Shown here piece after piece: positions 1 through 12,300 of a stretch of 64,000 nucleotides of DNA. The DNA comes from Mytilisepta virgata. Taxonomy: Eukaryota > Mollusca > Bivalvia > Mytilida > Mytilidae. Made by a program: the position numbers and the translations under genes. The notes under the pieces are model-generated. The model was not told the DNA's origin. It was given only the letters and a program-made list of their open reading frames with translations, and did not search any database. Location of the stretch: contig CM051521.1 of NCBI GenBank assembly GCA_028015205.1, forward strand, positions 120,660,614-120,724,613. The letters are read 5' to 3'. Position 1 is the stretch's first letter; the number at the start of each line of letters is the position of its first letter.

Positions 1-198
1 GGAAGATGTAACGCACCACCCGGAAACATTATACTGACTCTGAGCCAACCAATCCTTTGATCTTACTCCTAGATGTGGCGTGCCTGGCAGAGAAGCAACA
101 AATACCAATTTTAATGTCTTTGGTTTGACCCAGGAAGAAATCAAACGCTTGACCTTCCGCAGTCAAGCTGAGCACACAACCATAAGACCACAGAGGCA
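1..198 (-). repeat. tRNA-derived SINE fragment (family 1)
   Basis: The same family as the fuller copy at 11256-11604, cut by the window edge. Shared blocks include the tRNA-like head (CTCTGTGGTCTTATGGTTGTG on the minus strand), the eroded B box near 145-165 and the body from TGGGTCAAACC to GAGTCAGTATAATG. Both pol III boxes carry substitutions, so this copy is old. Confidence 0.7.
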
Positions 199-318
199 GT
201 TAATTATGAAATTAAGATAAGGAGAGCAAAACTAATACTTAATATTAGTTCCATCAACACATTGTTTACCTAACTGATTTATGAATTACTACTTTGGTAG
301 TGGTTAATTGTAAATTAC

Positions 319-397
319 CTTTAGACAGGAAGTATTATGACATTTAAAAACTTTGTCACCTTCGTCCAAAAGAGCAGCAAAATCACAACCTGGGCAT
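319..397 (-). CDS. RNF216: RNF216 coding exon 13 (start of IBR domain)
   Basis: The acceptor TTTACAG precedes 397 and the donor GTAATT follows 319. The exon begins with the last base of a split Arg codon and encodes [14 protein letters not shown] then KCHNTSCLK. It supplies the first four IBR zinc ligands (two CxxC/CxxxxC pairs), as in RBR ligases. It is 79 nt and ends in phase 0. The next exon, with the rest of the IBR and RING2, is not in the window. Confidence 0.93.
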
Positions 398-3300
398 CTG
401 TAAACATACACACATATCAATTAACATCCACATATTAATAATAATTAATTCAGTATGAGTTACATGTAAAATAGGCAGATCAGAACATGCTTTATCCTGC
501 AATCTTTGTTACAAAGACAAATAACAGGTGTGGAATACAACAAAGGTGTATTTGTATACTGCAGTTGCTAAAAGAATTTTCTTTCTCCTTTTCTTCTATC
601 TATTCTACAAACTTTCAAACATTATATAACTTATATAACAATGTTGTCAGTAAAATATACCTGACCAGATCTGTTAAATCTGCTAGATTTATGTTTTCTT
701 CCTGAACCCGGTCTTCATATTTAGATAAAATATTACTTGGCAAAGCTTTCTTCAACTGACCTGAAAATATACAATATAAAATACATGCAGGTTTCTAACG
801 AATTAACTGAATATACAGAAACCTATATACGCAATAAAATTGTATAACAAAAGGACTATTCAAGACTTTTGTTTCAACTGACACATCAGTTTGTAATTGT
901 TTTATTGGTTGGTGTTTCACTGTTCACCAATTTCTGTTATCTTCTTTTTTTAGCTGACAGATGTTAATAAAATGCTCCGCTGGGCGCAGCTAGATACGAC
1001 CGCAGATGTCGAACCCTGAATAGTTGGGGCAATTATGAACACAACATTCAAGCTTGATACAATACTGAATTTGGATTGTGAATAAATATTTGACACAGCA
1101 TAGGTTTCTGACACAGAATGAATGTTGTCTAAGAACTTAAAAATTTTTAATTTACCTATTCAAACCATATCAGTATTATTTGTTTTTATATATAAATCAG
1201 AAATAACCAATTTAAAATTTAAAATTGGGCACACATATCAATTTCTTGCTATTGCGCAATACTGTGTAATTGAAAATTTCTTCAAATATTTCACACATAA
1301 TAGGTTTCTGACACAGAATAACTGAAATCAAAGAACTTAAAATTGGTCATATGATTTGAATTTATATTCAATTTTTTGCTTTTGTGTAATACAATATGCT
1401 GTGGAGAATTGCCCCCCCCCCCAAAAAAAAAAAAATAATTTACCCCCTTTTTAGCTTTAATTTTGGACCCCGATTTGGACCAACTCGAAAACTGGGCCTA
1501 TAATAAAAAAACTAAGTACATGTTTAGATTCAGCATATCAAAGAACCCAAAGAATTCAATTTTTGTTAAAATCAAACTAAGTTTAATTTTGGACCCTTTG
1601 GACCTTAATGTAGACCAATTTGAAAACGGGACCAAAAATTAAGAATCTAAATGCACGGTTAGATTCGGCATATCAAAGAACCCCAATAGTTAAATTTTCA
1701 ATGAAATCAAACAAAGTTTAATTTTGGACCCTTTTGGCCCCTAAAACTGTTGGGACCAAAACTCCAATCAAAGTGCATAGGCACTGCTAGGGTTAGGTTG
1801 CTAGCATTTGACTTTTATTTGTACAAACATTGCTGATGATTATTTCAATAAATATGCACTAATCAATCAAAGAAAGCACGAGTCGGCTAACGCTTCTTGA
1901 ATTATCACTCTAAATTGAATTTTTTTAAAAAGACAAACGCATAATAATGATTTGATGAATTAAAATAAACAGAAATCAAAGGTCTTCAAGTTATTAAGGT
2001 TATATAAAAAGACAAAGTTTGGACAATTGTAGAAGGGGGTCATTTCTACAATATATTTACACTACCTTGCGCATGTGCAGGTAGATCAGAACGTAAACAT
2101 TCAAGCTTTCAATTAAAATAAACCCATTATACTTTCGATAATACCGTTTTCTAAATTAATGATAAACACATTGTTTTTCAATCTTAATGTGCAAGTTGTC
2201 GGCATTTCAAATAACCTGTATGCAATTCTATCACTGACCAACAGGTTTGACAAAATGGAAGTCACGATGATCAGGTCAAAAGGTTAATCAAATACACAAA
2301 ATACCATCAGAATTACAAGAAGAATAAGCAAATAATGTGCAAAATATGTTCTGTATAAGTTAACAATCACGTTCACAACAAAAATGGAACTTACCTTTGA
2401 AATCTTTTGAAAATAAGATCGGAGTCGAAAATATCCGTGCAAATGTCACAGTAAACATTCAAAATCCTTACGCCGATATCTGGTACATTTTAAAAGGCGC
2501 GAATACTTTACACGGCTTTCAAAACAAAAAGGAAATCGTCAATAAAACACACATCTTTTATTAAATAACTGGACAATTACACTTCTCGGTGTGTTTCAGT
2601 TACATTTCTATTAAAAAACAACTACAACAGCAACAACAAATATTAGGACTATTTTACCGCGGAATGTTTATTTTCTTATATGATATTCCAATATAAACAT
2701 AGTCGTAATTCGGAAAGAAATTCGTTTCTTTGCGCATGTGTCATATCCCAAAATCGAGATAAAAAGCTGCTTAACTAGCCTTGCTTAAGCTTCAATCCTA
2801 GATAAGCTTGCATATTTACTCATAAAAACATAGTTTAAAAAACTTCTGGTCCAACTTTTTCCACAAAACACCAGATTTCCAAAGTTTCCTTCATTGTCTA
2901 ACCAAACGACCGACGGCATAAGGGTTTTGGTTGCTTAGCAACCTAACCCTAAAAATCAATCCCAACCTTCCTTTTCTGGTCATAAACTTTGTGTTTAAAT
3001 TTCATAGATTTCTATTTACTTATACTAAAGTTATTGTGCAAAAACCAAGAAAAATGCTTATTTTAGCCCTTTTTTAGCCCTTAATTCCTAAACTGTTGGG
3101 TCCAAAACTCCCAAAAACAATCCCAACCTTCCTTTTGTGGTCATAAACCTTGTGTTAAAATTTAATAGATTTCTATTTACTTATACTAGAGTTATTGTGC
3201 GAAAACCAAGAAAAATGCTTATTTGGCCCTTTTTTGGCCCCTGATTCTTAAACTGTTGGGACCAAAACTCCCAAAATCAATCCCAACCTTCCTTTTGTGG

Positions 3301-6300
3301 TCATAAACCTTGTGTTTAAATTTCATAGATTTCTATTAACTTATACTAAAGTTATAGTGCGAAAACCAAATGTCTTCGGACGACGCCGCAGACGACGACG
3401 ACGACGACGCCGACGCCAACGTCATACCAATATACGACCGCAAAAATTTTGCGGTCGTATAAAAACAAGTGAGGTTAGGATTGCCTGAGCCTGAGGAAAT
3501 GGCAACCTTGCTGTGAGCTTTCTCACAATCAATACCCCCCACTCCAATCATATAAGAAACCAACAATTTTATTATAGTAAGAAATTTAAAATTAAATTGG
3601 CACAGGTACATTACAACTGGGAACTGAACAGAATAATTCTTAAAAAAGAGACATAATTTTAGTATATTACAAAACAAGAGTGGACACACAAAAATGTCTT
3701 GCCTGTCGTGTATCTCTAATCATGGTAAATGCTATCAGACATATTGCATACAGTATTCGAAAAACAGGCCAAAACACAAAAACTGACTATAACCACTGAA
3801 CCATGAAAATGAGGTCAAGGTCAGATGACACCGGCCAGTTGGACATGTACACCTTACAATCCTTCCATACACCATATATAGACCTATTGCATACAGTATT
3901 CGAAAAACAGGCCAAAACACAAAAACTGAACTATAACCACTGAAGCATGAAAATGAGGTCAAGGTCAGATGACACCTGCCAGTTGGACATGTACACCTTA
4001 CAATTCTTCCATACACCAAATATACTAGACCTATTGCTTACAGTATCTGAGATATGGACTTGACCACCAAAATTTAACCTTTTTCACTGATCCTTGAAAT
4101 GGGGTCGAGGTCAATTGAAAACTGTCTGACGGGGATGAGGACCTTGTAAGGTACGCACATACCAAATATAGTTATCCTATTACTCATAAGAAGAGAGAAA
4201 TTAACATTACAAAAAATCTTAACTTTTTTTTCAAGTAGTGACTGAACCATGAAAATGAGGTCAAGGACAATGTATATATGACAGACGGAAACTTCGTAAC
4301 ATAAGGCATCTATATACAAAGTATAAAGCATCCAGGTCTTCTATCTTCTAAAATATAAAGCTTTTAAGAATTTAGTTAACGCCGCCGCTGCCGGATCACT
4401 ATCTCTATGTCGAGCTTTCTGCGACTAAAGTCGCCGGCTCGACAAAAAAATTGGGGATAGACAAAATTTCTAAGTCCAAAAGAGTATAAAATTATGGGAA
4501 AAAGTATTGGACCAGGACATACTTCACATGCGCACATCTACGTACTAGGATCTAACAGTATGCAAAGTTTCATTAACCTCTGATAAGGCATGTTTGAGAA
4601 ACTGCGGGTACAAAAAAAATCTGGACAAACAGACGGACGGACAGGCTGATTCCTATATACACTCCCAAACTATGTTTACGGGGGGTATAATTATGAATTT
4701 TCTACCAATATTGTGCTCAGGTCGGTCAAATCTAAAGACTACCAAACTTTCCAGAAAAAACCAGAGGCTCAGAGGGCTGAGCCTGTATCGCTCACCTGCC
4801 ATGAAAGCCATTTTTATTGATGTACTTCTCAGAAGTCACTTCTTCCTATCATTATGAAGTGTAATAAGCCTTGTAGGACCCAAATTTTTCATTATCAAGG
4901 TCCTTCTACTTACAGGTCAGCATATTCTAAAATTTGGCAGTTCTCCAGAAGATTTTTGCATGTATTTCGCATAGGGTCTTATGTTAACCCAAGTCCTCTG
5001 CTGAAGGCCATTTTGAATTAGGGATCAACACCAGAGTAACAACGATTGGTGAGCACATTAAGAGGAACATTCAGACCCTGTTTGGTTTCAAGCAATTCTG
5101 CGGTTCTGCAGATTTTTGTTATATGTCATAGACACTTTGTGTTAAGTTTGGCTCTATTTACATGTACCAGGCAGTTAGATAAATATTTTTTTAAATCAAC
5201 CAATCAGAAACAAGAATTGCCCATGGCGGCCATGTTTGTCGCCTGATCCTCACAAAATGAGGAAACTTTGTATAGAACCTTCCAATAGATGGTTTCTGTT
5301 AAGTTTTGTTCCATTTGGCCAAACGACTTCAGAGGAGAATATTTTTTTATATCAGCCAATCAGAAACAAGAACTGCTCTTGGCGGCCATATTTGTATTCC
5401 AATCAGATTAAATGAGGAAACTTTATAAAGGACCTCCCATATATGCTTCCTGTCAGGTTTCGTTCTATTAGGCAAGTGATTTCAGAGGAGAAGATTCTTT
5501 CATATTAGCCAATCAGAAACAAGAATGCCAATGGTGACCATATATGTACTCCGATCAGGATGAAATAAAGAAATTTTGTAATGACCCTCCCATAGATGCT
5601 TCCTGTCAAGTTTCGTTCCATTTGGCCAAGTAGTTCCAGAGAAAAATTTTTTTTTTTAAATCAACCAATGAGAAACAAGAATTGCCTATGGCAGCCATGT
5701 TTTTTGCCCGATCAGGACGAAATGTGGAAACTTTGTAAAGAACCTCCCATAGATGCTTTCTGTCAAGTTTCGTTCCTTTTGCCCAAGTGATTTCAGAGAA
5801 GATTTTTTTATATCAACCAATCAGGAACAAGAACTGCCCATGGCAGCCAAATTTGTAGTCCGATCAGGATGAAAAGATGAAACTTTATAAAGGACCTCCC
5901 ATATATGCTTCCTATCAAATTTTGTTCCATTTGGCCCAGCAGTTTCAGAGGAGAAGATCAGAAACAACAATTGCCCATGGCGGCCATACATAGATGCTTC
6001 CTGGCAAATTTAATTCCATTTGGCCCAGTGGTTTCAGAGGAAAAGATTACAATGTGAAAAGTTAATGGATGACTGACGAACGGATGCCAAGTGATGACAA
6101 AAGCTCACATGGCCTTTGGCCAGGTCAGCTAAAAACACACTCAAAAACTGATTCTATATATGACTTTTCATTAAATCATTTCCATACATGTATGTACTCA
6201 CTAATAGGATAATTAGCATCACAGCCATCTGTCATACAAAGTAAATCTGCCTACAATAAAAATGTGACTTTATTAATTTACACAGAGTAATATTTCTGTA

Positions 6301-9300
6301 TTTTACAATAGAATATTCCCATCATAACAATAAAATATTCATTTTTGTGTCATCAGAATGCTCCAAACATCAAAATTTTCACAGTGTCACTGTCACTTTG
6401 TCATTTTTGAAGAATGACCAATTTTAGTGACTTTGGCTGTAAATCTAAAAACCCATTTACTATATCAGAAGACCCCTAGTCACCCTTACGTGATTAACTC
6501 CAATACCATTATTATTTAGAACCTTGATTACTCTGACTCCCCTAAATGATTCAAACCGTTACTGTTGGTCTCTACTACGTTTTCAAGCAACCAAACCTCG
6601 ATTCATATTAAAGGTTTTAGGAATGGTCTTTTTATTGTCACATTGACTAGTGGTAATGCCAAAATCAAATAATTTGAGAATCCAAATTAGTGGAGTGAAA
6701 TTTAAAGAATTCTGCATTTTAAAACCATAAAATGGGTCAAAGACACAAATGGCCGGGTTGCTTTACTGGATGTTTACTGTAGTGGTGACAAAGGTGATTA
6801 CAAGATCATATTGCAAAAAATCAGACACATTGTATGTTGGTGTATAAGCACAGAGGAAGTCATCAATTTAATTAGAAATAGGTGAAGTAAGCAATATTTG
6901 ATTTGATTACATGTTGATAAACATGTGTTTGGAAAAATGGGAAATAATTCCTGAAATAATTCCATAAAGTGAGCTGCACATCTTCAATATATATTAAAAC
7001 ATTATGCGAAGTTTCAAGGATGCGGGTGAAAAACTGTAGGAGGAGTTGATTTCGCAAAATAGGTACCATCTATTGAAGATGTCAATAAAAAACGACTAAG
7101 TTCCAAAGTTTGGAAAAATGGGAAATAATTCCTGAAATACTTCCATAAAGTGAGGTGCACATCTTCAATATATATAGAAAAATTCTATGAAGTTTCAAGG
7201 ATATGGGTGAAAAACTGTAGGAGGAGTTGATTTTGCAAAATAGGTACCCTCTATTGAAGATGTCAATAAAAAAAATGACTAAGTTCCAAAGTTTGGAAAA
7301 ATGGGTCAAAGACACAAATGGCCGGGTTGCTGGGTGTTTACTGTAGTGGTGACATAGGTCATTACAAGATCATATTGCACATTGGCAGTCATGAATATTT
7401 ATATAAACAAAATCAGACACATTGTATGTTGGTGTACGAGCACAGAGGCAGCCATCAATTTAATTAGAAATAGGTGAAGTAAGCAATATTTGATTTGATT
7501 ACATGTTGATAAACACTTGTTTGGAAAAATGGGAAATAATTCCTAAAATAATTCCATAAAGTGAGGTGCACATCTTCAATATGTATTAAAAGATTCTGTG
7601 AAGTTTCAATGACGCGGGTGAAAAACTGTAGGAGGAGTTGATTTCACAAAATAGGTACCCTCTATTGAAGATGTCAATAAAAAACAACTTCCAAAGTTTG
7701 GAAAAATGGGAAATAATTCCTGAAATAATTCCATAAAGTGAGGTGCACATCTTCAATATATATAGAAACATTCTATGAAGTTTCAAGGATGTGGGTGAAA
7801 AACTGTAGGAGGGGTTGATTTCACAAAATAGGTACCCTCTATTGAAGATGTCAATAAAAAACGACTAAGTTCCAAAGTTTGGGAAAATGGGAAATAATTC
7901 CTGAAATAATTCCATAAAGTGAGGTGCACATCTTCAATATATATAGAAACATTCTATGAAGTTTCAAGGATGTGGGTGAAAAACTGTAGGAGGAGTTGAT
8001 TTCACAAAATAGGAACCCTCTATTGAAGATGTCAATAAAAAACGACTAAGTTCCACAGTTTGGGAAAATGGGAAATAATTCCTGAAATAATTCCATAAAG
8101 TGAGGTGCACATCTTCAATATATATAGAAACATTCTGTGAAGTTTCAAGGATGTGGGTGAAAAACTGTAGGAGGAGTTGATTTCGCAAAATAGGTACCCA
8201 TTTTCCCTGCCTGCCCGCTGCCTGACATTCACCATACTATAACCCGGATTTGCACTCTGTGCAACCCGGCCAAAAATTATTTCTCATTGGAAATTGTGAG
8301 TATAAAACCAGAAATCTAAGATTACAAAGTTCGCCTTGTACCCCCACTATTTTTTGTGTGAGGCTTTGTAGCTGCCCGAGATGCACTCTTTCAGCAAGTA
8401 ATTATTGTAGGTCACTTGGTATTGGAGAACTGAACTCAGATGTAAATCTAAAACACAAGTCAATGAAGCACAGTAAGTAGGTCAGACTGACCTTATTTTG
8501 GTCGGAGGCTGTGTTACTCCCCAAGATGCACCATGACACCAAATAATATGATTGTAGGTCCCTTGGTATTGGAGAACTCACTTGGACATAAAACATAACC
8601 TAACTCAATGAAGTGCGATAAGTAGGTCAGAGTGACCTAAGTCAGGTGGGAGGCTGCAGATGCATCCTCCCACCAAGTTATATGAGTGTAGGTTCCTTGG
8701 TATTGGAGAACTAAACCCAGACGTAAACTTAACATAAGTCAATGAAGCACGATAAGTAGGCCAGAGTGACCTAATTTTGGTCAGAGGCTGTGTTAATCCC
8801 CGAGATGCATACTCACACTAAGTAATATGACTAGGTCCCTTGGTATTGGAGAATTGAACTCGGATGTAAAACTTAACCTAATTCAAATAGCGTGATAAGT
8901 AGGTCCGAGTGACCTAATTTTGGTGGGAGGCTGTGTTACATCCTGAGATGCACCCTCACACCAAGTAATATGGTTGTAGGTCCCTTGGCATCGAAGATCT
9001 GAACTCGGACGTAAAACTTAACCTTAACCTAAGTCAATGAAGAGTGATAAGTAAGTCAGAGAGTCCTAATTTTAGTCGGAGGGTGTGTTACTCCCCGAGA
9101 TGCATCCTCACACCAAGTAATATGACTGTAGGTCCCTTGGTATCGAAGAACTGAACTCGGACGTATAACTTAACCTAAGTCAATGAAGTGTGATAAGCTA
9201 ATTTTGGTGGGAAGCTGTGTTACTCCCCGAGATGCATCCTAACACCACGTAATATGACTGTAGGTCACTTGGTATTGGAAAAATGAACTCGGACGTAAAA

Positions 9301-12300
9301 CTTAACCAAAGTCAATGAAGTGTAATAAGAAGGTCAGAGTGACCTAATTTTGGTAGGAGGCTGAGTTACTCCCTGAGATGCACCTATGATTGTATGTCAC
9401 TTTGTATATTAAAACTGATTTTTGACATAAAACTTAAAAGCCAGTCAACTGTGTAATATGGGTCATGTGACCATCATCTTATGTCACATGGTCAGTCTCT
9501 TCATCATGCACCTGCACACAAAAATATATAACTCTATGTCAACTAGTAACTGAGAAATGGCTGTGGACGCGGACACGCACACGGGCGCTGACGTGGACAT
9601 CAGAGTGACTCCAATAGTCCAGAACTAAAAACCTGAGGATCGTACTGTTCTTAAAACCTATATCAAAACAAAAATTTTAATTTCTTTTTTTATTTTCTTT
9701 GTTCTCTGACCAAAGATAATTTTGTCACAAAAAAATAGTATATCAGAAAAGTTATTATGATATCACCATTAAGAACATAAACAGCATCAACACTGATCCT
9801 GATATATAACTTGTACAAATGTCTATCCATTTTCATTTTTTTTTTCATATATTTTGAATCTTTTTATTCAACGGAGATAGATAATGGTGTACATCCTCTA
9901 TTGTTTTACCTTGAGAGAATTAACCATGTGACTTTGAAATTACCTTTCCATGTCCAAACACAGATTCCTGTGCATATCTTTGTAAACATTCCTGACAAAA
10001 CAGGTGCCCCTCATAGCACTGAATCATGTTCTCAAAGGCAACTTCTCCATAACAACAACCACATTCAATTAATTGTCCACTCTCCTCATACTCATGTTCG
10101 TTTATGTTGACAGCTAACATATGATCAATTTCCTGTAATATAAATATGTTACCACGATAGCAAATACTTATGTTTTAACTAGTAGCTAACATATATGCAT
10201 GACTCATTTTCTAAATTAATTAATTAAAATAATAAAATTTCTAAAATAAAATAATACAACAGTATTTAAGCACATCAATGGAAAAGATGACCCTTCTAAT
10301 ATGACTTCTAACATAGCTTTTCTGTGATAAAAATATTAAAATTATTCTATTGCCTAGATTTTGTCAGATTTATGGAAACAATTGTTTTTGTTGAACAGAT
10401 TATCATTCTGGCCTGTAGAAGCTGAGAAAAATGGGACACAAATTTTTATGTGTAACATAGTATTTTTACAAAGTCAAAGTACTGTCAACCAGGAAGTTGG
10501 GGTATTGCAGAACTGAAAATAGGAGGCAATGTACAATTCATGTCAAAGCTACATAAAAAATATGAAATCATTCTGGCCTGTAGAAGCTGGAATGCTACAA
10601 ATTTTTGTGTGTAACATTGTATTTTTACAAAGTCAAACAGGAAGTTGGGGTCCAGCAGAACCGAAAAAAAGAAGACAACGTATAACTCATCATGTCAAAG
10701 CAACATACCAATTATGAAATCATTCTGCTGAGAAAAAGGAGACAAAAAATGTTTGTGGATGAACACCTGGATAAGGTTAATGCAGTATAGCGCCCAGTAA
10801 CTTACCTTAGCCTCTTCCTCAGCTTTGATTTTAATAAATTCTTTCTCTGGTAATAACTCAGGCGAGACTGGTGACTCACTTCTATGTGGTCGACCACATT
10901 TTAGAAAAGTTATACTAATGCTTCTTTCACCATATACTGAAATTATGAAAAAGGATGATATTATATTACTTTGAAAATTTTTTATTCCCTTAAAATTTTG
11001 AAATGTATCGCTCATCTGATAGTGCATTGCCTATTACATATACATGTAGCGACTAGTTCCCACAGGGTTAAATGTTAAAGTACAATTTTTATGTAAATTT
11101 CCCATAAGGTCCTATGTTATACTATGGGCTGTGACAGTCATCTTCGTCAGATGTTGGGATCAATCAGACACAATTTCGAAAGATTACCACCTAATGTTCA
11201 TTTAACCACAGTTGGGTTCTTAATTAGAAAGTACACATGTAATTTCAGACAAGAAGGATGGATGGATGAATTGTTGTTTAACGTCCAGTGGCAGCCAGGT
11301 GCATATCAGGACGAGAACATGTTGATATGATAAAGGTGCTTTGTACTAGACCGACACGCTGAGCCAGATTTTTAATGGCTAGCTCACGAGGTAACTGTCC
11401 GCAGGAAGATATATCATCCCACTCGGACACATTATACTGACTCAGAGCCAACCGGTAGATCTTTACTCTTACTCCTAGATGACGCCTGCTTGGCGGAGAA
11501 GCAGCAATTACCAATTTTAATGTCTTGGGTTTGACCCAGCCGGGGATCAAACCCGAGACCTTCCACACTCGAGGCCAGCACTCTACCACAAGACCACCGA
11601 GGTTAAATGTTAAGTTTGGTTGTGGTGGCCATCTTGGTCAGAGGTTGGGACCATCGAACACAATTTTAAATGAAGACCATTTAATCACAGTTTGATTCTA
11701 ATTGACCAAGTAGTTTCAAATAAAATTTTTTATGTAAATTTCCCATAATGAAGTTCTATGTTAAACAGCCATCTTGGTCAAAGGTCGGACAAATTTTTGG
11801 AAGGGGACCACCCATGAACCATTGCACCAAAGGTTGGTTCCTATTGGCCCAGTGGTTTCTGAGGAGAAGATTAAAATGTGGATTTGGACGATGGAAGCCT
11901 GTTAGGGTCATGTGAGCTAATAATATTGAGTTTCATTTTTCAATTAGTACAATGAATTTTGTGTAAATAATTGCATAAGGAAATCATGATGTGTTACTAT
12001 TTTGTGAGATTCTGTGATTAAAATCATGACATTGCCAAGACCTAGCCATTGACTGGATATTTCAATTGCACAGACATAGATTCCAACACTGTTGTCAATA
12101 CTTCATGGAAGTTTTTAGATACTGGTGGTAATTTCCTTTTTCGCACAACCAGCCTAAGAACCAATATTATCACTGTGAAAGTTAAAAAAGAAAATGTAAC
12201 AAAATAGTGATAAACAAAAATTCAGAAGTTTTTACAAAAATATTAACTCTAAAAATAATCAAAAGCTAGTCTTTCTGTCTGCACTGTTAAGAAATGATAA

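Noticed and set aside
3336..3689. 117-codon minus-strand frame with a serine run
   Set aside because: The serine run is the GAC-rich tract of a repeat read backwards; it spans an element boundary.
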